From contig JAWNGF010000001.1 of assembly GCA_037039685.1 (NCBI GenBank), positions 8,432,001-8,496,000 on the forward strand: DNA of 64,000 bases, read 5' to 3'. The notes beneath the pieces were generated by a model that worked only from the letters and a program-made list of their open reading frames with translations, had not been told where the DNA came from and ran no database searches. Positions 40,701 through 51,800 of the stretch are shown here, piece by piece (within the stretch, counting starts at the first letter, position 1; every line of letters begins with the position of its first letter). A program made the position numbers and the translations under genes. This DNA comes from Ceratobasidium sp. AG-K. Taxonomy: Eukaryota > Basidiomycota > Agaricomycetes > Cantharellales > Ceratobasidiaceae.

Positions 40701-41518
40701 ACTGGCGGACGGATGCTTGGAGCCCAGTCGTCCTCGCTTGGTTCATTGTTCACAGGCCAAACCACAGCTGGAAGTTTTTGAGGCGGTGGGGAAGGGGTGT
40801 CCTCCGAGTGATCTAAAGGCGGGAAAACACTCGAAGTCTTGCGCGAACCAGGGGTCTTGTGTGGCGGGCGAGGAGACCCATTGGCCTGGTGAGCGACGCC
40901 CGAAACCCGAGGTTTTGGCTTCACGGGGCTGGGATTGACAGGCGACTCTGGCTGTGGGAGCGGGCCGAGCTGGTTGCGTTTGGGAGGAGAAGCAGGCAGA
41001 GGGTTGTGCCTCGCCTTGGACACAGATTTGACCGAAGCAGCAGACGCAACACGCGAGCGAGGTTGAACATGTGCAGGCGCGCGTCGGCTAGGAGTCGACC
41101 CAATCGAGACATCAGAGACCGCCCGCGCTCGGGGCACATTTCGGTCTCCAGATCCAGAGTTCCTGTCTGGTGCGCCTTGGGCTGTGCGCGAGATGGTTGG
41201 GCTTTTTGCTGCCATGATGGGTGCGGTGCTTAATTTCGACGAGACGATGGGGGAAGTGGTCGAACCCGAAGAGTTGTTGCGAGCCGGATGACCAGAAACT
41301 TTTCGCGTTGCAAAGGCAGGGATTGCACTTGGGAGACGGGGAGAGTGGTGGTTAGGCATGGGCGTGGCATTGGGAGATCGAGCACGCGCTGGGTCGCGTG
41401 TAGGAATGGTGGTTATGGAGGAACTCGGCGATAGAGGATCCACCGGCATCGAAATCGAGCTTCGTGGTGTTGGTAGACGTGAAGGTCGGTGGTCTTCGAG
41501 AGAGGTACGTGCAGCCAT
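37709..41518 (-). CDS. F-box / WD40-repeat protein with long disordered N-terminus
   Basis: Probable substrate receptor of an SCF ubiquitin ligase. Residues 1-310 are Ser/Pro/Arg-rich and disordered ([20 protein letters not shown] onward). A coiled coil follows ([20 protein letters not shown]). The F-box is at [20 protein letters not shown] through [20 protein letters not shown] and [10 protein letters not shown]40 repeats follow: [20 protein letters not shown] with [13 protein letters not shown], then [40 protein letters not shown] and [20 protein letters not shown], and further weaker blades. A Ser/Pro-rich insertion lies between late blades, and the last one ([20 protein letters not shown]) precedes an acidic end (AIEESADEE). 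About ten short introns. Architecture resembles yeast Met30/Pof1-type receptors, but the target cannot be assigned. Confidence 0.88.
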
Positions 41519-42682
41519 GGGCTGTACCAACAGCGTAAGCCGGTGATAAAAGAAGAGTTCTAGTTGACGTACTGAATTGAAAAGAGCGTGCGGGCAACTA
41601 GACAAGAAATGAGCAATTGAATTCGTCTAGGACTAGGAATATTGACCTCGTGATAAATTAACCAAACTATGCCGTTGGTGGGAAGAACGAGTCGCGTCGC
41701 GCCGGCCGAGTCCGTGGGTGATGGATAAGTACGCAAACGGCCAAAGAAATTGTTGTGAGAATGCGACAAAGACCGAATGTTGACGCGTTCTGATCGTCCT
41801 TGACAGGTCCACACAAGCGTCAACATTCTTCGATTACCTCGTGTGATATGGCCCCGTGACCTGGGTCTGAAACGAGTGAGTTTCAGCTTGCCAACGGTCT
41901 GTCACTAAATTGCGTAAATTTTATGCGAGCCACATGAAAGGACAACTTCGCCGGTGAATGACACTCTCCCCTGAAGAATCAACCGGCGAGTGTAGGTTGC
42001 CCTTCCCTGCTTCCATCTGTGACGATGGCGCGAAGAAACGCAAGTCCGCACGCATGAACAATACCGTCCTTCGAAGCTTGCCCCAACTATTCATCAACGC
42101 TGACTCCGGTAACGGAAATTGAATGAGGTGAGGGGGAGTGTTCCCTTGCGTGTAACCCTCTCCCGCTTACTGGCACTCTGGTGAGAGCAACGATTAAACT
42201 GGGATTTTTCAGTCAATAACATTCTAAGTTGACAAGTTAGATGCAATTTGCCGACCAGGCATGTTCGAGTAATCCCCGGCTCTCCCAAGAGAAATTACTT
42301 CAATACCCCGACAAGGAGGCCGACTCGACAAGCAGGGTGATGCCGCGATTAATCACCCACGCATATACCTGATTCTTTTTTGACACGCAGAATTGTCGAA
42401 TATCCTCCAACTCCTAGCGTATGACATCACGCGAAAGGTGAAATAATTAATACAGAGAGCGACTGGTCGGGACGCAAGCATGATGATACATTGGATTCAA
42501 CCTCAGGCCACACGATTCCGATAGTAACAATTGATAGGATAACACTATCGCGGAGAAGATAGTAGTTAGCAGTGTGTAGCCAAGACGACAAGGTCGAGAG
42601 CTCGGTCGACGTACCCAAGAATTAAATAAAATACGCAAGCCCAACGCGAGAGGCATATTGTTCCGAGCTCAACCTGTTACTA
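41519..42682. other. Intergenic, F-box/WD40 promoter to NLR 3' end
   Basis: 1.16 kb with no recognised gene on either strand. Short open stretches have no family features. No inverted terminal repeat or RNA gene was seen. Confidence 0.45.
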
Positions 42683-45600
42683 TTACAAGACTTCCCGAGC
42701 CTCTACTGCGTTCACTTCGTTCATGAGCGCTTCGTACTCGTGATGTCGGCCTTGTTGCTGATATGTCAAGGCAAGGCTTCGCATGCTCACTTGTGTATCG
42801 GGGTGACTTTCTCCTAGCACCTGTTTGCGAGCAGCCAGTGCCTCAAGGCCCAGTGTCTCTGCTTCAGCCAGTCGACCCTGATTGCGGTATGTATCTGTCA
42901 GGTTTGCCATACTGGACATTGTGCAAGGATGGGTTTCCCCTAGCGCTCGTTTACGAATAGACAATACTTTGGTCTCGAGCGACTCCGCTTCCGCCAGTCG
43001 GCCCTGCTCGAAGTATGTTGTTGCAAGGTATACCATGCTCAATAGCGTGTCAGGGTGGTCATCTCCAAGCACTCGCTTATGGGCAGACAGTGCCTTTGTC
43101 GCAAGTGACTCTGCGTCTGTCAGCCGACCTTGGCTGCGGTATATATCTGCCAGGCTTGCCATGCTCGAGAGCGTACCAGGGTGGTTTTCCCCGAGCACCC
43201 GTTTCCGAGAGCATAACGCTTTAGTTGCGAGTGACTCCGCGTCTGCTAATCGACCCTGCTGGCAATATGTCGTAGCCAGATTTCCCGTACTTAATAATGT
43301 GATGGGATGGTCCTCTCCTAGCACCCGTTTGCGAGCGGCCAACACTTCAGCCTCCAGTAACTCTGCATCTGCCAACCTCCACTGCAAGTAGTAGGTCCTG
43401 GCTAGGTTCCCCATGCTCAATAATGTGTCAGGGTGGTCTTCTCCAAGGGCTCGTTTACGAGCAGCCAGTAATTCGACCTCGAGAGATTCTGCATCAGCCA
43501 GGCGGTATTGGTCGCGGTATGTGTTTGCAAGGTATGCCATACTTGTCAGCGTGTCAGGGTGGTCTTCCTCCAGCACTCGCTTGCGCGTAGCCAGTATCTC
43601 AGTCTCTAGCAACTCCGCGTCCGCCAGCCGACCTAGACGATGGTATGTTGCTGCCAGATTCCCCATGCTCGACAACGTATCAGGATGGTCTTCCCCCAAT
43701 GCTCGTTTGCGAGCAGACAGTGTCTCAACTGCAAGTAACTCTGCTTCCGCCAGTCGCCCCTGTAGATGGTAAATTGCTGCCAAATTTCCCATGATCAACA
43801 GTGTGTCGTGATGATCGTCTCCGAGCACTCGCTTGCGAGCACGTAGCACCGAAGCCGCGAGCGATTCTCCATCTGCCAGCCGACCTTGGTTGCGGTATAT
43901 ATCTGTCAAGCCTGCCATGCTCGACAGTGTATCAGGATGGTTTTCCCCTAGTACTCGTTTGCAAGCGGATAATGATTCAGCCGCAAGTGATTCTGCGTCC
44001 GCTAGTCGACCCTGTTGACAGTATGTCGTAGCCAGATTTTCCATACTTAGCAGCGTGAGGGGGTGGTCTTCTCCTAGCACTCGTTTGGTGGCGGCCAGTG
44101 CTTTGAATTCCAATGACTCTGCATCCGCCAATCGATTCTGTAGATAGTATGTCGCTGCCAGGTTCACCGTGCTCAACAATGTGTCAGGGTGGTCTTCTCT
44201 AAGAACTCGTTTACGAGCAGCCAGTAATTCCACCTCGAGAGACTCTGCGTCAGCTAGACGACCTTGGCTGCGGTATATAAAAGCCAACTTTGTCACACCC
44301 CATAATGTGTCAGGATCCTCTTCTCCAAGTACTCGAATGCGAGTAGACAGTGTTTCAGTTATAAGTGTCTCTGCATCTGTCAATCGACCTTGACTGTGGT
44401 ATATATCTGCCAGGTTTTCCATACTTGATAGCGTGTCGGGATGATCTTCTCCGAGTACTCGCTTGCGAAGGGATAGTAGCCGAGTATGTATCTCTTCCGC
44501 TTGCTTTAGTCGACCGAGCTCTCCCTGACTTATTGCTAGGTATTCCATACTCAGAATGGTATCGGGGTGCTCCGGTCCCAACGCGTCGGTCCTATTTTTT
44601 ACAACGAAGGCTTCCAGAGGTTCTGCTTTAGCAGTGTGTCCCACTGCCCTGTAAACTGTTGCAAACTGCCAAGCGTCATTTGGATTCGGCAGTAGGTGGA
44701 GGGTGTCCAGTATCTCGGATACGTGGAACAAGACTGTTCGCTTATATGCGCCAGCATCAAACGGGTGCTGAGTATTTATCGAGAGTGCAAGTAAATATGA
44801 GGACTTTTCGAGCGCATTGGTTTCCTGTGTAGTCGCTCGAGCCCATTGCTGTACCAGAGGATGGAGATGATACACATTATTGGTAGTATCGAAGTCTACC
44901 ATAGACAAACACACTAATTCCCCCATCGCTGAGAAGAATAACCGGCTACTCCATACCCCCTTGTCGTTGGCAAAGATTTTGAGCACGTCTGCAACATCCT
45001 CCCGTGATTTTGCTTCCAACTCGCTCGGAGGCACTTTCGGATCATACTCCTTCAAGTTTTCGTAGGCTCTTCGAAATATTGTTTCTGAGATACCGCTTCG
45101 ATGCATATATATAAAGAGGTTCCACAGTTTCTCGGTGGCAGTTCCAATTAGAGGTTTGTTCAGTGCCCAAGTAGTGAATACCGAGTGATCGTAATTATCA
45201 AGATGCAACGCCATGTTCCCACCACCTTCAAGTGTTCCCTGCCGCTCATTGAGGTACATCCTGTAGTAATGGGAGACAGTGCACTGGGTCCGGCAGATAA
45301 AGGCCCCGCTTTGTACGATCGCCAGTGCAAGGTAGCCGAAATCCTATAGTTAGTCGAGAGACCAGGTGGGTCAGACTTTGCCAAACAATTCAAGTAATAC
45401 TGCTCAGGTCATACCTGTAACAAACTAAAGGCTGCTGTAATTTCCAGATGATCCAGCATATCCTTTCGTAGCCTGGCTGCTTCGAGAAGCAACTCAAGTC
45501 CCTCCTCTGGATCCATCTCATCGATCTTGTAGTCCGAATCCTGCCCTCGAGCCTGACGCGCTACCGCCTTGTTTCGAGTGGTGATCAGGATATCGTACCT

Positions 45601-47468
45601 ATCGGCTCGGGGAAAATAATCATACACTCGGACGCTGGGATCATCTGCATTGTCAAAAAATAGAAGCCATCGGCCGCTGCGTTGCTCGAGCCACTGCAGC
45701 ATGTCAGTGTATTCTTTTCCAACATTGTTTGCTATGGCGAGTTGGCAAAGAGCCGCCTCTATACTACTGCGCGACGAACCGTCGATGAAAATGATACCTT
45801 CGAATCTAATTAACCGAATCCTTGAGTGATAGTCAATTTATGGGCGGTCTTAAATGTGGTTACCTATTTGCCATCAGCTCGGCACACTTCAAAGCTATCT
45901 GCGTTTTCCCCGCGCCCCCGAGACCGTGGAATACGAAAACATGTTGTCCAAGCTCTTCATTGCTGAAGTATCGGCTCGCCTTTTCGAGCTGAAGTCTTCG
46001 ACCCTTGAACATGAAGGTCGGTCGGGGACAATACTTTAGCTTAGTAGAGAATGCATTGAAAGTAGCGGGGGTATGAGAACCTGAAATCTGGGTTAACATA
46101 ACTTACAGGCTAATATACGGGACATCCTTACGGTTCAAATCATTTGGGATAAATTTTTCCTCTTGGGAGAGGATCGAGGCGGCCATCTATCACAAAAGTT
46201 AGCGTATATAGTACATACATGTTCACAAAATGTATAGCTTCCATACCGATTTGCGTCGTCGCGAACATAGCTTGTCTCGCCTGTGTGACTTTGGCTAGTA
46301 TCTCCAGACGGCTATTGACTTCCGCTGACAGGATGTATGCCCTAGTATGGCCAGCCACCGCACTCTGCTTCTCCCAATCGCTCGATTCGATACTTTGCAT
46401 CCCCTGGTCGACGTTAAGTCGAAAATAGAAGTCGCTTGTATGCGAGAAACGAATCGCCATATCTTCTGCCACTTTTTCGCAGTCCTCTGCGATGCCCTGA
46501 GCGGCTCTCAAGAGGCGTAACGCGAGTGATTCACCGAAAGGCAATATGACCTCAAGCCTGCTTAGCTTGGGAAGTTGAATCGTTTGCGCGTGGCCAGCAC
46601 CAATGCTAATCACTGACGAGACGAACCGAGTGGGAAACTGGGTGCTCGCCCTTTCAATAGCTCTGCCGTCGGGTTGTTGCATCCAAGTGCACCGCCTATA
46701 AACTGATGCTTAAGACCTTGCTCTTCGATCTCGACACTCTTGAATAGCTCAGGATGTGCCATGGTCGCTCGTAGAGCCTTCCATATTGGACAGTCGGGCA
46801 TCACGTTGGCATTAGCGGGGTACGTTCGGAACGCACAAGGCAAACTGGCGTTCATATTGTGGGCGGACATGGCATACACAACACTGGGAATGCGCATGAT
46901 TAGCATCCGAAATTATCACCCGCAGAATGATTTGCCAAACTTACACCTTGCACTTTGCGTCTTGAGGTTTCTCCTCCAGCAACATCTCCTCGGCATTACC
47001 TGTGGCATAGAAAACCATGTTCCTGAGGCCTTCTTCCAGCTGTGTCGCTTTGAATCCAGTGCCCAATGCTATCCGCTTCTTGGCTGAAAACGTATTGGAC
47101 ATGAGTTGATGATAAAGCCCGATCGCATCGTCCATTTTCAACTTGAGCCGGCCGAGCATGATAGCAGACACTCTGTGCAGAACGAGAAATCTGAACCAAG
47201 TGAAAGTCTTATATGTGTTGTATGACGTACGCTCCTGTACCAGTTCCAGCAATTAGGTCGAAATATTCCCAAGGCTCAGGGCGGGAAGGAAGTCCGGCCT
47301 TTGCTTGAAGGCGAACCATAATCTCTCGAATGATGTATAACGATGACAGACCGGTAATTCCCCCTCCGTCTATTTCTGGGCGTCGGTCTGGTATCAAGAC
47401 CGTTGGCACGGGAGCTTACCGAAGGATAACAGGTTCAGCCCTTGTAACCTATCTACCTTGTTCGCCAT
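42683..47468 (-). CDS. Fungal NLR: Patatin - NB-ARC - TPR
   Basis: STAND-type NLR with three parts. Start at 47468: MANKVDRLQGLNLLSFD joins over a 32-bp gap (possibly a very short intron) to EIDGGGITGLSSLYIIREIM, the patatin oxyanion-loop motif. The nucleophile motif reads IAGTGTGA (usually GTSTGG); later patatin blocks are SAIMLGRLKLKMDDAIGLYH, GALGCNNPTAELL and DFYFRLNVDQGMQSIESSDW. NB-ARC: FVFHGLGGAGKTQIALKCAE (P-loop), GRWLLFFDNADD (Walker B), DILITTRNKAVARQ (RNBS-B), LALAIVQSGAFI (GLPL-like), VYHLHPLVQQWAR (MHD-like). The C-terminus is 15 TPR units of 42 residues (42.7-44.6 kb). Such proteins act in fungal non-self recognition and cell death; this function is inferred from family. The intron pattern in the patatin part is approximate. 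Confidence 0.85.
42720..44600 (-). repeat. Tandem array of 15 TPR units (126-bp period) in the NLR gene
   Basis: Unit consensus: LGEDHPDTLLSMxNLAxTYx then QGRLADAESLExxxLxARKR. I count 15 copies by the HPDT-like core. Units share most framework residues and vary at a few positions. A higher-order period of six units is visible: the plus-strand string tatgtcgtagccagatt occurs at 43266 and 44022, and aggtt...gctca...aatgtgtcagggtggtctt at 43404 and 44160, each 756 bp apart (6 x 126). Confidence 0.92.
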
Positions 47469-48150
47469 TTTCGTGCAAAGTTCCTTCTAGCAAAACTAAT
47501 TTCGATTGGCTTAGGTTGTGGCTCGATGATGGTAGGTTTATAACGATGCTACTGAATGCTGTGCGCCTCTTGGTGCAATGAAGCGCTCAGCGTTGTACTG
47601 CCCCCTCCGATTACAGAGACCATAACATGCAGTTATAGGTTATGCAAATAAGCAAAGCCCAGCTGCTCGAATCATTTGCGGGAGAATAATAATATGTGTA
47701 TATTTTCTCGTGCACTAGGATTAATCACACGGGGGCCTTCTATTTGGATTGATCTTGGTGGAATATATGCGTGTTTGCCATTCGTAGTTGAGATAGAAAC
47801 TAGTATTATTGTCCGTGTGTAGGGAAGTGAAACGGGTCGACGTCGGCACGCGTAACTCAAAATTGCTCCTGCTCTGCGAATTTCGGGTAAATAATTGATA
47901 CGCCACCTACGAATGTATTGTTCTGGGCCTTCACAATTTTCGAACTATTGTTTTCTACATGAGGGCGAGATCTCGAGTGACCCGTGCTGACGCGATCGAC
48001 CCGTTCTACACTCCTAACCGTGCGATATGGTTTGAGCATGTACGCATGGGCCAAGTTGGCAGTATGTTGAAGGTTTGTAAGGATATGTGTAACACATCGC
48101 ATCAACAGCGCTGGATTGGCATGCTGTTAGGGTTAACTGAGGATATCCAA

Positions 48151-48513
48151 CTATCGTAATTTACTACATACCAACCGATGCTTACCATAGCCTATCACTT
48201 CCATATATGTGTGTTGGCCACCTCTTGCGATTGCGTCGGCGTTGTCATGAATCAACGCGATGACCTCAGGATCGCCAATCGACATGGCCACATCTGGAGC
48301 GTGGGAACGTTCGCGTGACTCGTCCTCGAAAGTCTGAAGTGCGCGGCTATTACTACACCCAAAAGCATTTCGTTTGGTGGCAGGTGGTTGTGAAGGCGGT
48401 GCCTCTGGATAGAATGACTCGCTATTATGACTCGAACACCACTTATCGTGAATGGCCGGCCCGCCATTATCTGCGGATTGGCTGTTGCCTAAAAGCCTTA
48501 CCAAGCAGCGCAC
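48151..48513 (-). CDS. Possible small hypothetical protein
   Basis: An open frame of 120 codons between the NLR and the nucleoporin, with no family recognised. It contains DPEVIALIHDNADAIARGGQ, and a good donor (GTAAGC) after VIGYG at about 48188 could splice it to more sequence. It may equally be a remnant linked to the NLR locus or noncoding. The rest of 47469-48830 shows nothing I can support. Confidence 0.25.
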   Translation of the reverse strand: MRCLVRLLGNSQSADNGGPAIHDKWCSSHNSESFYPEAPPSQPPATKRNAFGCSNSRALQTFEDESRERSHAPDVAMSIGDPEVIALIHDNADAIARGGQHTYMEVIGYGKHRLVCSKLR

Positions 48514-48830
48514 ATTACAGACGCGAAGACTGACTCTAACATATCTCAGGCAAAATTGCCTCTTTTATACCAAACGTTAGCCTAAGTAGCCATGTAGCAG
48601 ACTCGAGCTAGATGGTCGCTCACTCCGATCACCAGCCACGGGTGAGTCAGCCAAGTCGTGAAATTGGCGCCGGCCCTGAACAGCTTGTGTTCGAGACTGC
48701 AACACGCGATTGCACTTGTTTCTTGCTGCCTACCACCGCGTCACATAACTACTTCCGTACTTGTTGCTCGCCTACTCCACTGACAGCCCATCTCGAACGC
48801 GAACTCTGGGAGTAAACTCATACTTTCAAA

Positions 48831-51800
48831 ATGTTCGGTTCATCATGGGGTCAGAACACCAACCAAAACCAACCAAATCAGCAAAACACTGGGCAGCCGG
48901 CAACTGGGTTGTTTGGCCAACCCGCCCAGCAGCAGCAACAACCAGCAGGTGGATTCGGTCCGCAGGTATGCTTAATTACTCCAGTGTCTTTTCTTGAATC
49001 TCACTACTTGGTAGGGTTCGGGACCTCTGGCTTTGGCCAACAGCCCGCGCAGCAAACAACTAGTATCTTTGGACAGCCGCAACAGAATCAGCCCCACCCC
49101 AGCAATCCGGATTCGGTGAGTATCTTCATTCAACCCACTGTCCCTCGACCTTGCCGTGGCGCGTGTTGATATGTTTGATGATGTTGTAGGGCGTTTGGTA
49201 GTAACACCAATGCCAACACCAACACGGGAGGTGCATTCGGACAAGCCAAACCGTTTGGTTCGACAGGCTTTGGCGCAACCAGTAAGACAAAAAATCTCGC
49301 CCGTTGGATGTAACCCTTTCTGATCGGCGGCGCTTGTTAAAGGCACAACTGCGACACCGTCATTCTCCTTTGGAAGTAATACGGCCCAACCACCGCAAAC
49401 CAATGCGTTTGGCGGCACCTCAACCAGCTTTGGCACCCAAAACCAAGCCCAGACGAGCACCTTTGGCCAGCCTTCTGGTAGCACCTTTGGTGCATCTACT
49501 TCTGGGTTTGGGAGTGGAACTACTGGAGGCGCGTTCGGAGGTACCACTGGCACTACGGGTGGATTCGGCAGTACAGGTAATGTTCCCCATGCTTTTATTA
49601 TGACTCAACCTACATTTGGCTCAATAACAGCTACTCCTGCTGCTGGTACAACTACTGGCGGCGTTTTTGGCGCTGCGAAACCAGCTGGTAGCATTTTTGG
49701 TGCGAGTGAGTGGATCGATCATATCAAAGAATCAGAGTTTTAATCCTTTTATAGCGACAACGCCCGCAGCGGGTGCTGGCCAAGGAACTGCCTCGCCAGC
49801 CTATTCCGCTACTCAAGAGCGCGACTCTGCCGTGGGTGGGGGGTCAACCACGTTGCATTATCAGAGTATAACCGCCATGCCTGCTTATCGTAATTTTTCA
49901 TTCGAGGTATGCTCCTTTTTCGCACCCTGCATCACTTGTGCTAACCGATTTTTTAGGAACTGCGGGCACAAGACTACGCGGCGGGTCGCAAAAACTCGAC
50001 TTCTACGGGATTCGGTCAGACATCTTCCGCATTCGGTGCTGCGAATACCACTACTCCTTCAACCGGTCTCTTCGGACAGCCGCAACAAACCCAACCACAG
50101 CCGCAACAGACTAGTATCTTTGGGCAGCCTGCTCAACCAGCGACCCAGCCCACCGGTCTATTCGGTCAAAATACTCAGACCGCTGGCGCTTTCGGGCAAC
50201 CTGCTGCCAATACTGGTACTGGGCTGTTTGGGCAACAGCAAGCCCAGCCCGCTCAGCAGAGCACAGGTCTCTTTGGTCAGCCTGCTGCCAATACTGCAAC
50301 TACTGGTACTGGCTTGTTCGGTCAACCTGCGCAGCAGCAGCAGCAGCAAGCTACTACCGGCGCATTTGGTGCGACAAATACTACTGGGACCACTAATGCG
50401 TTCGGTGGTGGAGGATTGTTTGGCCAGAAGCCGGCGACAACGGGTGCATTCGGTGAGGATATTTGCAGTTTCGACTGGTAGGCTCGCTAAAGAATATATT
50501 ACAGGTACGACGACGACGCAGCCTGCCACAACGGGCTTTGGAACCAATACGTTCGGCCAAACCAATCAGGCTGGACAGGCATCTAGCATTTTTGGGCAGC
50601 CTCAGAATCAGCAAGCTCAACAGCCTGCATCAACTGGGTTTGGTTTTGGTGGGTAGACACACTTCATTGTTAACGCACGTTCTAATCGGTCTCTAGGAGC
50701 GAACAATACTGCCAACAAGCCGTCGTTGTTCGGCCAGCCCGCCCAACAGACCACAGGTCTGTTCGGTCAACCCGCGCAGCCGGCCCAACCAGCCACGGGT
50801 TTGTTCGGCCAGCCCGCTCAGAACGCGCCCGCGCAACCTGCATCAACCGGTTTATTTGGAGGATTCGGACAACAACAAAATCAAGCGCAGCCCGCTCAAC
50901 CAGCAACTGGACGTACGTTTTTACTTCTCGACCGTCTTGATATTTTACTTAGCCGCCTCTGCAGTCTTCGGCCAACCCGCACAAGCGCAGCCTGCAACGA
51001 CTGCTGGGACTGGGACCGGATTGTTCGGCGGTGGCACTGGTCTCTTCGGTGGGAATAACCAGCAGGCCCAGCAGCAGTCGACTGGCCTATTTGGCAAACC
51101 GGCTGGTACCACTGGTGGACTGTTTGGCAGTACTACGCGACAGCTCCTGCCACCGGCCTGTTCGGTACAGCCAATAACACAAATACCCAGCAGCCTGCTG
51201 CCAATCTCTTCGGCCAACCCAACAGGTCTATCTTCGGCAGTACTACTACTGCTCAGCCTGCTCAACAAACGTCGATTTTCGGCAACTCAATGCAACCAGC
51301 CCAATCCGTGAACACCCAGCCTTCACTGACCGCTTCCATCGACCAAAATCCTTTCGGCAATAACCCCCTGTTTGCGAATCTTCCTCCCGGTCCTCACGTC
51401 TTTTCCGTCTCTCAAAACCAGGCCAAGAAACCACTTATCCATGTTTCGCCACGCAAAGGGTTCTATCGCCCAACCACTCCCCAATTAACCAAGCTCCGCG
51501 GGTTCGCCACGCCATCTGCCGCTCTCGACGCCTCCGTGAATCCTTTCAACCGCTCCGCCTCTGCGCCTGGCTCCAAGGGCTTGCTCACTAGCCAATCTCT
51601 CGGCCAATCTCTCACCGCCAGCTTGAGCGATGGCAAGTCTTTTGGTGCTCAGACTCCAGGCGCGCGTCCTAGCGTCAAGAAGCTCGTTCTGGACAAGGAT
51701 ATCAACGCATCCGAGCTGCCTGCTCTTGCCTCCCCTGGCTCTTTGTTCGGTTCCCCTGCCCGACCCACCCCTACCAAGAGCAAAGTGATGTTCCATCCCG

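Noticed and set aside
42763..44631. Series of plus-strand open frames opposite the TPR array
   Set aside because: They repeat with the 126-bp period of the NLR array and are mirror frames of the minus-strand repeats; no independent family features.
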